From contig NZ_KE383993.1 in assembly GCF_000423245.1 (NCBI RefSeq), positions 390,079-454,078 of the forward strand: a stretch of 64,000 nt of DNA, written 5' to 3'. Positions 43,599 to 51,336 of this stretch are shown here, piece by piece. The stretch's first letter is position 1. The number at the start of each line of letters is the position of its first letter. A program made the translations under genes and the position numbers. This stretch comes from Ligilactobacillus ceti DSM 22408. Lineage in GTDB: Bacteria > Bacillota > Bacilli > Lactobacillales > Lactobacillaceae. The notes beneath the pieces are model-generated. The model saw only the letters and a program-made list of their open reading frames with translations, did not search any database and was not told where the DNA came from.

Positions 43599-45023
43599 TT
43601 AGAGATTTTCATCATGACTGAAGTTAAGTGGTGAAAAATCAGTTGATTTAGTAATCAATTCACCGCTTAATTTGCGCATTTTATCTAAACCGTGTTGTTG
43701 CATCGCAATACTGCTTGTTGTTAAAAATTCTGTTAAAGCTGTACCAGATAATGCTTGTGCTTCTTTAGTATATTTAGCAACCATGCCAGCGAATTCACTA
43801 TTTAATTCTTTTTGAACACCTTTTAAATCATCGCCTAATTTACGATAATGTGGATCGACTAAAACTCCGACTAATTTGTAAACCCAGTAAGCTGAATCAG
43901 GAGAGTAAGTTTGTTGACCAACTTTATAAGCAGGGTGAACATCTGTTGCACCAGAGAAGAATGGTACAAAGACACTTTGAGCTGTAACACCTAAAGCCAT
44001 CCAGTGAACGCCACCGATTTCAATTGGTAAGTTTGGTTTGATTTGTAAAATATGTGATTCTTGGGTTTTAGCTAAACTAATTGGGCGGAATTTATTCTTT
44101 TCTGCACCATTACCCAATGGATCATAAGGTGTGTTTTGGTAGTGAGAGCCTAAGATATAAGCCACATCATCTAAATGAATTAAACGTTCTGCTTTGCGTA
44201 AGAATGGTAATTCTTCACTCATTGGATCTTGTTCGATTGATGGATTCAAGAAGCGTTGACCATACCAAACACGAGGTGTGCTGTAAATTTCATCAGATAA
44301 TTCATGTGTACCGAAAATATTGCGGAAATTAAAACCACTTTCAGCGACTTGTAAATGATTTTCTGTTACAAAATCAACGATTCCTGGTGAAAACATAAAG
44401 TTCGCATCATCAGCAAAATCGATTTCTTGGATGGCCATTTGGTTAGCGACTACTGCGTAAGCATCATCCGGGATTCTTTGTGCTACCCAGTGATGACCAC
44501 AACCGATTTCTAAATACCAAACTTCTTCTTCATCAGAGAAAAGGACACCGTTTGTTTCCGCTGCACCATGTTCTTCGACAATTTTACCAAGCATGGCAAC
44601 ACCTTCACGCGCTGATTTGATGTAAGGAAGGACGACTGTAATCATTGCACCTTCATTCAAACCATTTTCTACTAAAGGATCATAAGCTAATACACGTTGA
44701 TTAGCGTAAGTACTTTCAGTAGCACTCATAGCGACACCATATTCATTGATACCAGCTTCTTCGATTAAACCGTATTTAGGTGTCCATTCGGGAGTTGCGG
44801 TATATTTACCTTTAACTTTTGGTAACATCATAGTGAATTTATTATCAACGGCTACGAATTCTTGTTCTGTAGCGAATTCTTCATGCGGATGAACTACCAT
44901 ATGTTTAGGCCATGCTGCACGATAATCTTCATTTCGGGCAATCATAGTTGAACCATCAGCAGTTGCTTTTTTACCAACTAAAACACTTGTACATTGTGAA
45001 AAATCAAAATTATTTGAAGACAT
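43599..45023 (-). CDS. pepD: C69 family dipeptidase (PepD type)
   Basis: The 474-residue protein belongs to the Ntn-hydrolase peptidase family C69. The N-terminal nucleophile Cys11 lies in QCTSVLVGKKATADGSTMIARNEDY, as in Lactobacillus PepD. Other family segments are EAGINEYGVAMSATES, YLEIGCGHHWVAQRIPDDAYAVVANQM and a C-terminal region that begins with YWVYKLVGVLVDPHY. It cleaves dipeptides, helping peptide-based amino-acid supply. No signal peptide, so cytoplasmic. Start 45023 follows AGGAGG on the minus strand. Confidence 0.93.
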   Translation of the reverse strand: MSSNNFDFSQCTSVLVGKKATADGSTMIARNEDYRAAWPKHMVVHPHEEFATEQEFVAVDNKFTMMLPKVKGKYTATPEWTPKYGLIEEAGINEYGVAMSATESTYANQRVLAYDPLVENGLNEGAMITVVLPYIKSAREGVAMLGKIVEEHGAAETNGVLFSDEEEVWYLEIGCGHHWVAQRIPDDAYAVVANQMAIQEIDFADDANFMFSPGIVDFVTENHLQVAESGFNFRNIFGTHELSDEIYSTPRVWYGQRFLNPSIEQDPMSEELPFLRKAERLIHLDDVAYILGSHYQNTPYDPLGNGAEKNKFRPISLAKTQESHILQIKPNLPIEIGGVHWMALGVTAQSVFVPFFSGATDVHPAYKVGQQTYSPDSAYWVYKLVGVLVDPHYRKLGDDLKGVQKELNSEFAGMVAKYTKEAQALSGTALTEFLTTSSIAMQQHGLDKMRKLSGELITKSTDFSPLNFSHDENL

Positions 45024-45189
45024 TTTAAAAATAACCTCCTGGCAAATTTATTTGTATTTATTTTAACACGAAATTTCTAAAAAATAGCACATAGCTGCTG
45101 AATTTAAAGAAAAAACAAAAAGATTGTTAACAACTTAAATGTTTAATGTGCTAAAATAAGTGTGGCAAAAGTTGAGAGGAGTTTTAAAA

Positions 45190-45366
45190 ATGCGCAATCA
45201 ATGGTTAGATCAACAAATTACTCAAATTACTACAACTGAAAATAAAGCAGTGATGGCTGCTATTAGACAATATATTACAGAATTAGAAGATGATAATGAA
45301 AGTTTACAAGTGGCTTTGGAAGGTAGTGTCTGGAGTCCGAAACGATGGAACGAAAAGATTAACTAA
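45190..45366 (+). CDS. Uncharacterised 58-aa helical protein
   Basis: A short frame with a clear GAGAGGAG site 7-14 bases before ATG 45190 encodes 58 residues with a mostly helical, charged sequence (WLDQQITQITTTENKAVMAAIRQYITELEDDNESLQ). No membrane segment and no family recognised. It lies between divergent pepD and the tautomerase. Upstream there is a TAAAAT-type -10 box (near 45153). A genuine small gene is likely but unproven. Confidence 0.6.
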   Translation: MRNQWLDQQITQITTTENKAVMAAIRQYITELEDDNESLQVALEGSVWSPKRWNEKIN

Positions 45367-45450
45367 TGAAAGCTAATCAAATAACATTTACGCACTGGAA
45401 AATCTATGCTTTAATAAAATTGTAATTATTAATCATGAGGAGGAATTACC

Positions 45451-45639
45451 ATGCCATTTGTCCATATTGAATTAGTTGAAGGTCGTTCACCAGAACAATT
45501 GAAAAAGATGGTGGAAGATGTCACAGCAGCAGTTGTTAACAATACAGGTGCTCCAGCTGAACATGTTCATGTTATCTTAAATGAAATGAAAAAAGATAAC
45601 TATGCAGTTGCAGGTACATTAGTTAGCGATCAAAAATAA
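45451..45639 (+). CDS. 4-oxalocrotonate tautomerase family protein
   Basis: The 62-residue protein starts [21 protein letters not shown], with the catalytic Pro2 exposed after Met removal. It also has the family helix and the later [19 protein letters not shown] (Arg39 of the classical enzyme is not evident, so the activity may differ). Such enzymes tautomerise enol/keto acids as hexamers, or may have promiscuous roles in low-GC bacteria. It starts at ATG 45451 after GAGGAGG and is followed by a terminator. Confidence 0.9.
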   Translation: MPFVHIELVEGRSPEQLKKMVEDVTAAVVNNTGAPAEHVHVILNEMKKDNYAVAGTLVSDQK

Positions 45640-45652
45640 TAAATAACAAAGA

Positions 45653-45690
45653 AACGTCCAGCTACTATTTTTAGTAACCGGACGTTTTTT
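45653..45690. terminator. Bidirectional terminator between the tautomerase and degV
   Basis: AACGTCC (45653-45659) pairs with GGACGTT (45680-45686); inner TACT/AGTA pairs extend the stem; a T run follows on the plus strand. Confidence 0.88.
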
Positions 45691-45692
45691 GT

Positions 45693-46538
45693 TTATTTAT
45701 ATAAAATGGTCACACCATTACCGTTTAAACCAACGTGTGACATAATAACGGAACTCGTGAGTTCTGTGCTACAAGGTGTGTTAGGATCTTGGTTGCTTAG
45801 TAAATATTCTTTTAAAGTTGTTAAATATTTTTCGTCACAACCAACATGCGAAAGGGCGATTTCGGCAATTTCTCGACCTTTTGATTCTTCAGCAATTGCC
45901 TGACAACGTTTATAAAATGTTTTGTTGCTGCGACCTTTGGCAATCATACTTAATTTACCATCAGTTAAATGAGTAACTAATTTAATGTTGAGTAATTTAG
46001 AAATATGGCCTGCAAAATTACTAATCCGACCACTAGCGACTAGCGATCCCATTTGTGCAACGAAGACATCAGTTAAGGTGCGTTCGTGGACATCTTGAAG
46101 ATGAGCTTTGATTTCAGCTAAAGATTTGCCGGCTTGTGCATCTTGTGCCGCTGCTAAAACTTGAAACGCTAAACCGCGATCGGCATTCATACTATTAATA
46201 ATGGTAATATCACCAGCGACCATTTCTGCCGCCATTTGAGCTGAAGCGTAAGTTCCGCTGAGATGATCTGAAAGAACAATCGCAATGACTGGACTACCAT
46301 CTGCTGTTAATTCGGTAAAAGTATCGACAAAACTTCCGAGAGCCGGTTGACTTGTTTTTGGTTGTTGATCATTTTGTAAAGCAGCTAATAGATCAGCTCG
46401 AGAAATATTTTCACCATCACGGTATGTTTGGCCATTTAGTTCGACTGTTAAAGGTACAATTTTAATATCATATTGCGTAATTTCTTCCGGTGTTAAAAGT
46501 ACTGAGGAATCAGTTACAATTTTAAATTTTTTAGTCAT
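45693..46538 (-). CDS. DegV family fatty-acid-binding protein
   Basis: The 281-residue protein matches DegV: FKIVTDSSVLLTPEEITQYDIKIVPLTVELNGQTYRDG at the N-terminus, the KTSQPALGSF ligand segment, LSDHLSGTYASAQMAAE, and a late SHVG motif. DegV proteins bind a fatty acid and in Firmicutes act as FakB partners of the FakA kinase that feeds exogenous fatty acids into phospholipids. Which of several paralogues this is cannot be told. Start 46538 follows AAGGAGC on the minus strand; converges with the tautomerase. Confidence 0.92.
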   Translation of the reverse strand: MTKKFKIVTDSSVLLTPEEITQYDIKIVPLTVELNGQTYRDGENISRADLLAALQNDQQPKTSQPALGSFVDTFTELTADGSPVIAIVLSDHLSGTYASAQMAAEMVAGDITIINSMNADRGLAFQVLAAAQDAQAGKSLAEIKAHLQDVHERTLTDVFVAQMGSLVASGRISNFAGHISKLLNIKLVTHLTDGKLSMIAKGRSNKTFYKRCQAIAEESKGREIAEIALSHVGCDEKYLTTLKEYLLSNQDPNTPCSTELTSSVIMSHVGLNGNGVTILYK

Positions 46539-46853
46539 AATAAAAGCTCCTTTTGAGCAAATCTGTTTAGATTGTTATTTTTCTTTTGCTTCGATAATTG
46601 AATATGCAAGTAGTTCTTTTTAAAAACTGTTCTCAATATACTATACTTTTTCAGACTAAGCGACATATTTTTTAAAATGTTGCTTGTTTTTTTATTTAAA
46701 ATATGGCCAAGTGAACAAGACGTTTTTTCAAAATAGATGGCGAAACAATTAATTTAGCAAGTTTTTTGAAAGTTTATAATTAAAACCTGCGCAGCAATTT
46801 TTTTGATTTTTGTTATAATAAAAGAGAAAGATTTTAAATTTGGAAGTGATTTT
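46539..46853. other. Divergent intergenic region between degV and the phosphatase gene
   Basis: This 315-base gap holds the binding site and presumed promoter of degV (minus strand, with TATAGT-like sequence near 46635-46645). On the plus strand an extended -10 element TGTTATAAT ends at 46819, just before the phosphatase gene. No ORF, tRNA or clear RNA structure is visible; it is very AT-rich. Confidence 0.55.
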
Positions 46854-47306
46854 ATGAAGAAAATTTTGATGATTTGTCATGGTAATATTTGTCGAAGTCC
46901 AATGGCTGAATTTGTTATGAAAGATGCCGTGGAAAAACGAGGTTTAAGCGCAGAATATCAAATTGATTCTGCTGCTACTAGCACGGAAGAGATTGGCAAT
47001 GATATTTATCCCCCGGCTCAAAGTAAGCTACGTGAAAAGGGCATCGCTTTTGAACACCGGGGTGCTCGTCAAATTACACGTCAAGATTATGCAGATTATG
47101 ATTTATTGATTGGAATGGATGAAGCTAATCGGCGGAATATCACACGTATGATGGGCGGCGATCCTGATCATAAAGTTTATTTATTACTTGATTTTACAGC
47201 TGATCCTCATCCGATTAGTGACCCTTGGTATAATGGCGATTTTGAAACGACTTACCAAGAAGTGCAAGCTGGTGTCGCTGGTTTAATTAAAATGTTAGAA
47301 AAATAA
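46854..47306 (+). CDS. Low-molecular-weight protein-tyrosine phosphatase
   Basis: The 150-residue protein has the P-loop ICHGNICRSPMAEF (CX5R-S nucleophile cysteine) and the late Asp-Pro motif ISDPWYNGDFETT, which supplies the catalytic acid. It dephosphorylates tyrosine residues; targets in lactobacilli are unknown. I chose ATG 46854, matching the family start, rather than the upstream ATG 46803, which precedes an extended -10 element. A terminator follows. Confidence 0.93.
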   Translation: MKKILMICHGNICRSPMAEFVMKDAVEKRGLSAEYQIDSAATSTEEIGNDIYPPAQSKLREKGIAFEHRGARQITRQDYADYDLLIGMDEANRRNITRMMGGDPDHKVYLLLDFTADPHPISDPWYNGDFETTYQEVQAGVAGLIKMLEK

Positions 47307-47314
47307 AGCTAATA

Positions 47315-47347
47315 GGGCTTGATAGTTAAAACTATTAAGCCTTTTTT
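47315..47347 (+). terminator. Terminator after the phosphatase gene
   Basis: GGCTTGATAGT (47316-47326) pairs with ACTATTAAGCC (47331-47341; one G-U pair), then T6. Confidence 0.88.
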
Positions 47348-47362
47348 ATTGCCGTTTTTACA

Positions 47363-47399
47363 CTTATTAATTGTAAGCAATGTAAAAATGTGCTAAGAT
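47363..47399 (+). promoter_or_regulatory. Nitroreductase promoter with CTTAT-n5-GTAAG dyad
   Basis: TTGTAA (47371-47376), 17-base spacer, TAAGAT (47394-47399). The 15-base sequence CTTATTAATTGTAAG (47363-47377) covers the -35 box. It is a one-mismatch version of the CTTAC-n5-GTAAG dyad found at the metA and sodA promoters in this window. Confidence 0.65.
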
Positions 47400-47440
47400 A
47401 CCTTCTCGTAAAAATCAATTGAGATAAGAGGGTTAATCTA

Positions 47441-48067
47441 ATGAATAATAATTTTAAAGATATTATGCAAAACAGAAGTTCAATCAAGTCATTTGATCCA
47501 ACGGTGAAAATCCCACGTGCTGAAATGTTAGCGATGATTGATGAAGCTGTTACCGCACCATCATCCGTTAATTTACAACCATGGCGTTTTGTTGTGGTGG
47601 ATACACCAGCAGGCAAAGAAAAATTACGTCCCGTAGTTAAATTTAACTTAAATCAAAACGAAACTTCGGCCGCGATGGTAGTTTTGTTTGGTGATTTAGA
47701 ATGTTATCGCGAAGCTGAAACAATCTATGGACGGGCGGTGCAAGCCGGTTATATGCCAGCAGATATCAAGGAACAACTAATGGGAATGTTTATGCCAAGT
47801 TATCAAAATGAATCTTTTGCCAAAATGAATGATATCGTCAAAGTCGATTCCAGTTTAGCTGCCATGCAATTTATGTTAGTGGCCCGGGCTCATGGTTATG
47901 AAACGAATCCGATTGGTGGTTTTGATGCCGAAAAGATTGCGCGTGTTTTAGATTTAGATGAAAAAAGATATGTCCCCGTCTTGATTATGGCTATTGGTAA
48001 ACAAGGTGATTATCAACCATTCCAAACTATTCGACTCGCAGCTGACGAAGTTACAACTTTTAAATAA
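47441..48067 (+). CDS. Nitroreductase family flavoprotein
   Basis: The 208-residue protein has the nitroreductase layout: MQNRSSIKSFDPTVKIP (Arg-Ser FMN-phosphate contact), EAVTAPSSVNLQPWRFVVVDTP and NPIGGFDAEKIARVLDL toward the end. It reduces nitro compounds, quinones or similar acceptors with NAD(P)H and FMN. It starts at ATG 47441 after AAGAGGG. Its promoter carries the dyad shared with metA and sodA. Confidence 0.92.
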   Translation: MNNNFKDIMQNRSSIKSFDPTVKIPRAEMLAMIDEAVTAPSSVNLQPWRFVVVDTPAGKEKLRPVVKFNLNQNETSAAMVVLFGDLECYREAETIYGRAVQAGYMPADIKEQLMGMFMPSYQNESFAKMNDIVKVDSSLAAMQFMLVARAHGYETNPIGGFDAEKIARVLDLDEKRYVPVLIMAIGKQGDYQPFQTIRLAADEVTTFK

Positions 48068-48075
48068 TTTTAATA

Positions 48076-48125
48076 CTTACTTCTTGTAAGTTTATCAAAA
48101 GGATGTTATTATACATTGTGAACAA
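48076..48125 (+). promoter_or_regulatory. metA promoter with CTTAC-n5-GTAAG dyad and TTGTGAACAA element
   Basis: TTGTAA (48084-48089), 17-base spacer, TATTAT (48107-48112). The perfect dyad CTTACTTCTTGTAAG (48076-48090) overlaps the -35 box. TTGTGAACAA (48116-48125) lies 3 bases after the -10 box, around the transcription start. The same arrangement with identical spacing occurs in front of sodA. Both the dyad and the downstream element are good places for a repressor to act. Confidence 0.75.
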
Positions 48126-48229
48126 TTTAATTGTTAAAAACATAAAAAATAAACTAGCTTTTTGATAAGCGATTAGTTATACTATAATCTCAAAACAAAA
48201 AGTAAGTAAATTTAAAAGGGGTGATATTA

Positions 48230-49021
48230 GTGCATAAAACTTTACGAATCGGAGTTTTAAACTTAATGCATGACAAAGAAGCAACACAAGAACATTTTAC
48301 GAAAAGGTTGCAAGAAGCCTGTCAAAATGTTGAAGTCACTTATTTTTATCCAACGATGCATTATGCTAATCGACCTGTGCCTGCTGCAGTCCAAGCGATT
48401 GCGCAACCATTAGATTTAGATCTTGTTGCCGAAATGGATGGTTTTATTGTAACTGGTGCGCCATTAGAACAAAAAGATTTTACCGAAATCACTTATTGGG
48501 ATGAATTAGTGGAGTTATTCGACTTTTTAAGCGCGCGTCATATTGAACAGCTTTATGTTTGTTGGGGAGCAATGGCGGCCGCTAATTATTTCTATAATAT
48601 TGAAAAAGATCGGTTACCACAAAAAGTCTTTGGTGTTTATCAAAATAAAATTTTACAATCAACAGCTCTAACAGAAGGTTTGTCATTTGGCTTTAAAGCA
48701 CCACACGCACGCTACGCTGATTTAAACGTGGCACAAATTATGGAAGAACCAGATTTAACTTTAACTGGTATTTCGCAAAATGGACATGTTTTTTCATTTG
48801 AAGCTTTAGAACAACAAACATTCTTATTAGCTCATTTAGAATATCAAGCGGGTGCTTTAGAAGCTGAATATCAACGAGAAAAAGCAGCTTTTCCTAATCG
48901 CGATATTGCGCAACCAGAAAATGTGCAAACGAGTTGGGAAGAAACGAGTCGCATCTTTTATCGGAATTGGTTAGAAAAAGTGGCTCATCAAGTTGCTGAA
49001 AAAGAATTGTGCTATGAATAG
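48230..49021 (+). CDS. metA: MetA-type homoserine O-acyltransferase (short form)
   Basis: The 263-residue protein belongs to the MetA (HTS) family. The nucleophile Cys is in QLYVCWGAMAAANYFYNI, which corresponds to the CWGAQA motif, and the catalytic His is in LLAHLEYQAGALEAEYQRE, which corresponds to GHPEYDxxTLxxEYxRD. It is about 40 residues shorter than E. coli MetA and its substrate is not certain; it may acylate homoserine or, judging by the cysK neighbour, serine. I prefer GTG 48230 after AAGGGG over GTG 48221, which lies within the binding site. cysK follows after 11 bases. Confidence 0.88.
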   Translation: MHKTLRIGVLNLMHDKEATQEHFTKRLQEACQNVEVTYFYPTMHYANRPVPAAVQAIAQPLDLDLVAEMDGFIVTGAPLEQKDFTEITYWDELVELFDFLSARHIEQLYVCWGAMAAANYFYNIEKDRLPQKVFGVYQNKILQSTALTEGLSFGFKAPHARYADLNVAQIMEEPDLTLTGISQNGHVFSFEALEQQTFLLAHLEYQAGALEAEYQREKAAFPNRDIAQPENVQTSWEETSRIFYRNWLEKVAHQVAEKELCYE

Positions 49022-49032
49022 GAGAGAATGCA

Positions 49033-49944
49033 ATGATTTATAATTCAATACGTGATTTAATCGGAAAAACACCAATTGTCAAATTACAAAATATTGTGCC
49101 TGCAGATGCAGCTGATGTTTATGTAAAATTAGAATTCTTCAATCCAGGTGGTTCAGTGAAAGATCGGATTGCTTTGGAAATGATTGAAACGGCGGAAAAA
49201 GAAGGTCTTTTAAAACCGGGAATGACGATTGTGGAACCCACTTCTGGAAATACAGGAATTGGTTTAGCTATGGTAGGTGCCAGCAAAGGTTATCCTGTCG
49301 TGATTGTAATGCCAGAAACAATGAGTGTTGAACGTCAAAAATTAATGAAAGCTTATGGCGCAAAATTGATTTTAACACCGGGTGCTAAAGGAACTTTAGG
49401 TGCGATTGAAAAAGCTACACAATTAGCTCAAGCTGACGATTACTTTATGCCAATGCAATTTGAAAATAAAGCGAACCCAGCAGCACATATTAAAACAACT
49501 GCACCAGAAATTATCGCTGATTTTGGGATTAAACAATTACCGGATGCTTTTGTAGCTGGTGTGGGGACCGGGGGAACTTTAACAGGTGTCGGTAGTGCCC
49601 TCAAAGAAGTTAAACCTGAAACACAAGTTTATGCCGTTGAACCAGCTGGCTCACCTGTTTTAACAACTGGTCAAGGGGGCAAACACGCTATTCAAGGAAT
49701 TGGTGCTGGTTTTGTACCAGAAATCTTGGATACAACTCTTTATGATGATGTTGTCTTAGTGACTGATGAACAAGCTTTAACGATGATGGCTGAAATTGGG
49801 AAAGAAGAAGGTTTCTTACCCGGTATTTCGGCGGCGGCTAATGTTTTCGCTGCGATTGAAGTAGCTAAAAAACTTGGTCCTGATCACAAAGTCTTAACAG
49901 TCGCTCCTGATGGAATTGATCGTTATTTAACTGTTATTAATTAA
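49033..49944 (+). CDS. cysK: Cysteine synthase (O-acetylserine sulfhydrylase)
   Basis: The 303-residue PLP enzyme carries Lys43 in NPGGSVKDRIALEMIE and the phosphate/substrate loop EPTSGNTGIGLA. It also has GTGGTLTGVG and the late PGISAAANVFAA segment. It makes cysteine from O-acetylserine and sulfide; homologues can use O-acylhomoserine. It lies 11 bases after metA, behind AGGAGAG. The pair forms a sulfur-amino-acid operon controlled by the metA promoter. Confidence 0.95.
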   Translation: MIYNSIRDLIGKTPIVKLQNIVPADAADVYVKLEFFNPGGSVKDRIALEMIETAEKEGLLKPGMTIVEPTSGNTGIGLAMVGASKGYPVVIVMPETMSVERQKLMKAYGAKLILTPGAKGTLGAIEKATQLAQADDYFMPMQFENKANPAAHIKTTAPEIIADFGIKQLPDAFVAGVGTGGTLTGVGSALKEVKPETQVYAVEPAGSPVLTTGQGGKHAIQGIGAGFVPEILDTTLYDDVVLVTDEQALTMMAEIGKEEGFLPGISAAANVFAAIEVAKKLGPDHKVLTVAPDGIDRYLTVIN

Positions 49945-49976
49945 TTAATTAACCTTGCATTAAAAAAGCAAGAAAG

Positions 49977-50038
49977 AATGCACTTTGTTTGTTGTTTTTA
50001 AAATTTTTTTAAAAGCCGCAAATAGAGTGCATTTTTTT
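49977..50038 (+). terminator. Terminator after cysK
   Basis: AATGCACT (49977-49984) pairs with AGTGCATT (50026-50033) around a 41-base AT-rich loop, followed by T. The loop is long, so confidence is moderate. Confidence 0.55.
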
Positions 50039-50116
50039 AGAATTTTCAAGAAGATTGTGCTATTTTAAAATTGTTAAGGGACTATAATTATTTTTCGCTG
50101 TAGGAGGCGTTTTAAT

Positions 50117-51154
50117 ATGAAAAAACAAGATGTAATTAATATTATTAAAGATTTTAGTTCTGACAATACAATGCCAGTAGCAACAATTTATTTCACAACT
50201 GAACCAAATATTAGCTATAACCATAGCGAATTGAAAAGTTTAGTTAAAGCACTTAAAACAGATCATGAAGCAATTTATCACAATTTACGTGAACATTTAG
50301 CAGAATATGATTTAGAAACTAAGTTCAATACAAGTTTCGTAATTATAGCAAATGCGGAACAATTTTTAATTGCAACGATTGATGTTGCGGTTGAAAATTT
50401 TGTGCATGTAGGTCCAGCTCCAATTATTTTACCTCTAATGGAAATGGTGGCACGTCCTAATGAATTCATTGTCTTAGGTTTAAATACTGATAACATTGAA
50501 TTTTTGAAATATAAGGGTGGCCGTTTAGAACCAATAACTGACTTACCAAATCATGCGCCACTTCGGATGAACGAAGGAATTGGTGAAGAAGTTAACGGTG
50601 GGCAACTTAATGATCACGTTGCTCAAACAGGTAAAGATATCTTCCATGATCATAATATGTTAGAACAAGAACGGAAAATTGATCAAACTGATTACTATCG
50701 AGTAGTTGATTTGTATCTTGGTGAAAATTTCCGTGATATGCCAATCGTTTTAAAAGGTGTAGCTAAGAATATTAGCTTGTTCCATAAAGTATGTAAACAT
50801 AGCGAAAAAGAACTTGTGAAAGATGTTGTGATTGATAAAAATATTGATGATTTAACATTAATTCAACAAGATGTTTTAGCTCAATTTAAAGAAAAATATA
50901 TTTTTGAAATTGCTGAAAAATTGGATCGTGCTCGCTCTGAAAAGAAAGTGGCTCCAGTTGATGATCAATTCGCCGGTTTAATTGCTGAAGGTCGGGTCGA
51001 AGCTCTTATCTATCCAAAACAACATGACCAATGGAAATTAGCTGATATTGTGGCTAAAGACCAAAGTTATGCAGAAGTGTTAGTTAAAGGAATCGATGTT
51101 TATCCAGTACCAGCAAAAAATTGTGCCAATGTCGTAGCGATTTTACGTTATTAA
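50117..51154 (+). CDS. Bacterial archaeo-eukaryotic release factor-like (baeRF) protein
   Basis: The 345-residue protein shows the baeRF layout: an N-terminal beta/alpha part (SFVIIANAEQFLIATIDVAVENFVHVGPAPIILPLME), the central segment FIVLGLNTDNIEFLKYKGGRLEPI and a C-terminal part with LIAEGRVEALIYPKQHDQW. These proteins are homologous to archaeal and eukaryotic eRF1 and pelota; their role in bacteria is thought to be in ribosome-linked stress. I see no GGQ loop. It starts at ATG 50117 after AGGAGG and is followed by a terminator. Confidence 0.75.
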   Translation: MKKQDVINIIKDFSSDNTMPVATIYFTTEPNISYNHSELKSLVKALKTDHEAIYHNLREHLAEYDLETKFNTSFVIIANAEQFLIATIDVAVENFVHVGPAPIILPLMEMVARPNEFIVLGLNTDNIEFLKYKGGRLEPITDLPNHAPLRMNEGIGEEVNGGQLNDHVAQTGKDIFHDHNMLEQERKIDQTDYYRVVDLYLGENFRDMPIVLKGVAKNISLFHKVCKHSEKELVKDVVIDKNIDDLTLIQQDVLAQFKEKYIFEIAEKLDRARSEKKVAPVDDQFAGLIAEGRVEALIYPKQHDQWKLADIVAKDQSYAEVLVKGIDVYPVPAKNCANVVAILRY

Positions 51155-51177
51155 AAACTAATCATAACCCAAAAAAA

Positions 51178-51209
51178 GCACCTCCTGAGTAATTCGGGAG
51201 GTGTTTTTT
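51178..51209 (+). terminator. Terminator after the baeRF gene
   Basis: CACCTCC (51179-51185) pairs with GGAGGTG (51197-51203), then T6. Confidence 0.88.
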
Positions 51210-51249
51210 GATAGCCTTAAAAATTTTTACTAAAAATTCTAGGTTATTA

Positions 51250-51279
51250 TTGGAAAAAAATTAAAAAACTTGCTAAAAT
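51250..51279 (+). promoter_or_regulatory. Promoter of the LPTTG protein gene
   Basis: TTGGAA (51250-51255), 18-base spacer, TAAAAT (51274-51279), about 50 bases before the start codon. Confidence 0.55.
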
Positions 51280-51336
51280 TTAATTGTAGTTCAAGTACTT
51301 AGATTTGGGATTTTATTTTAATAGGAGTGATGATTT

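Noticed and set aside
47363..47377. Dyad upstream of the nitroreductase as a terminator
   Set aside because: There is no T run, the arms are only 5 bases and the right arm forms the -35 box of a well-spaced promoter.
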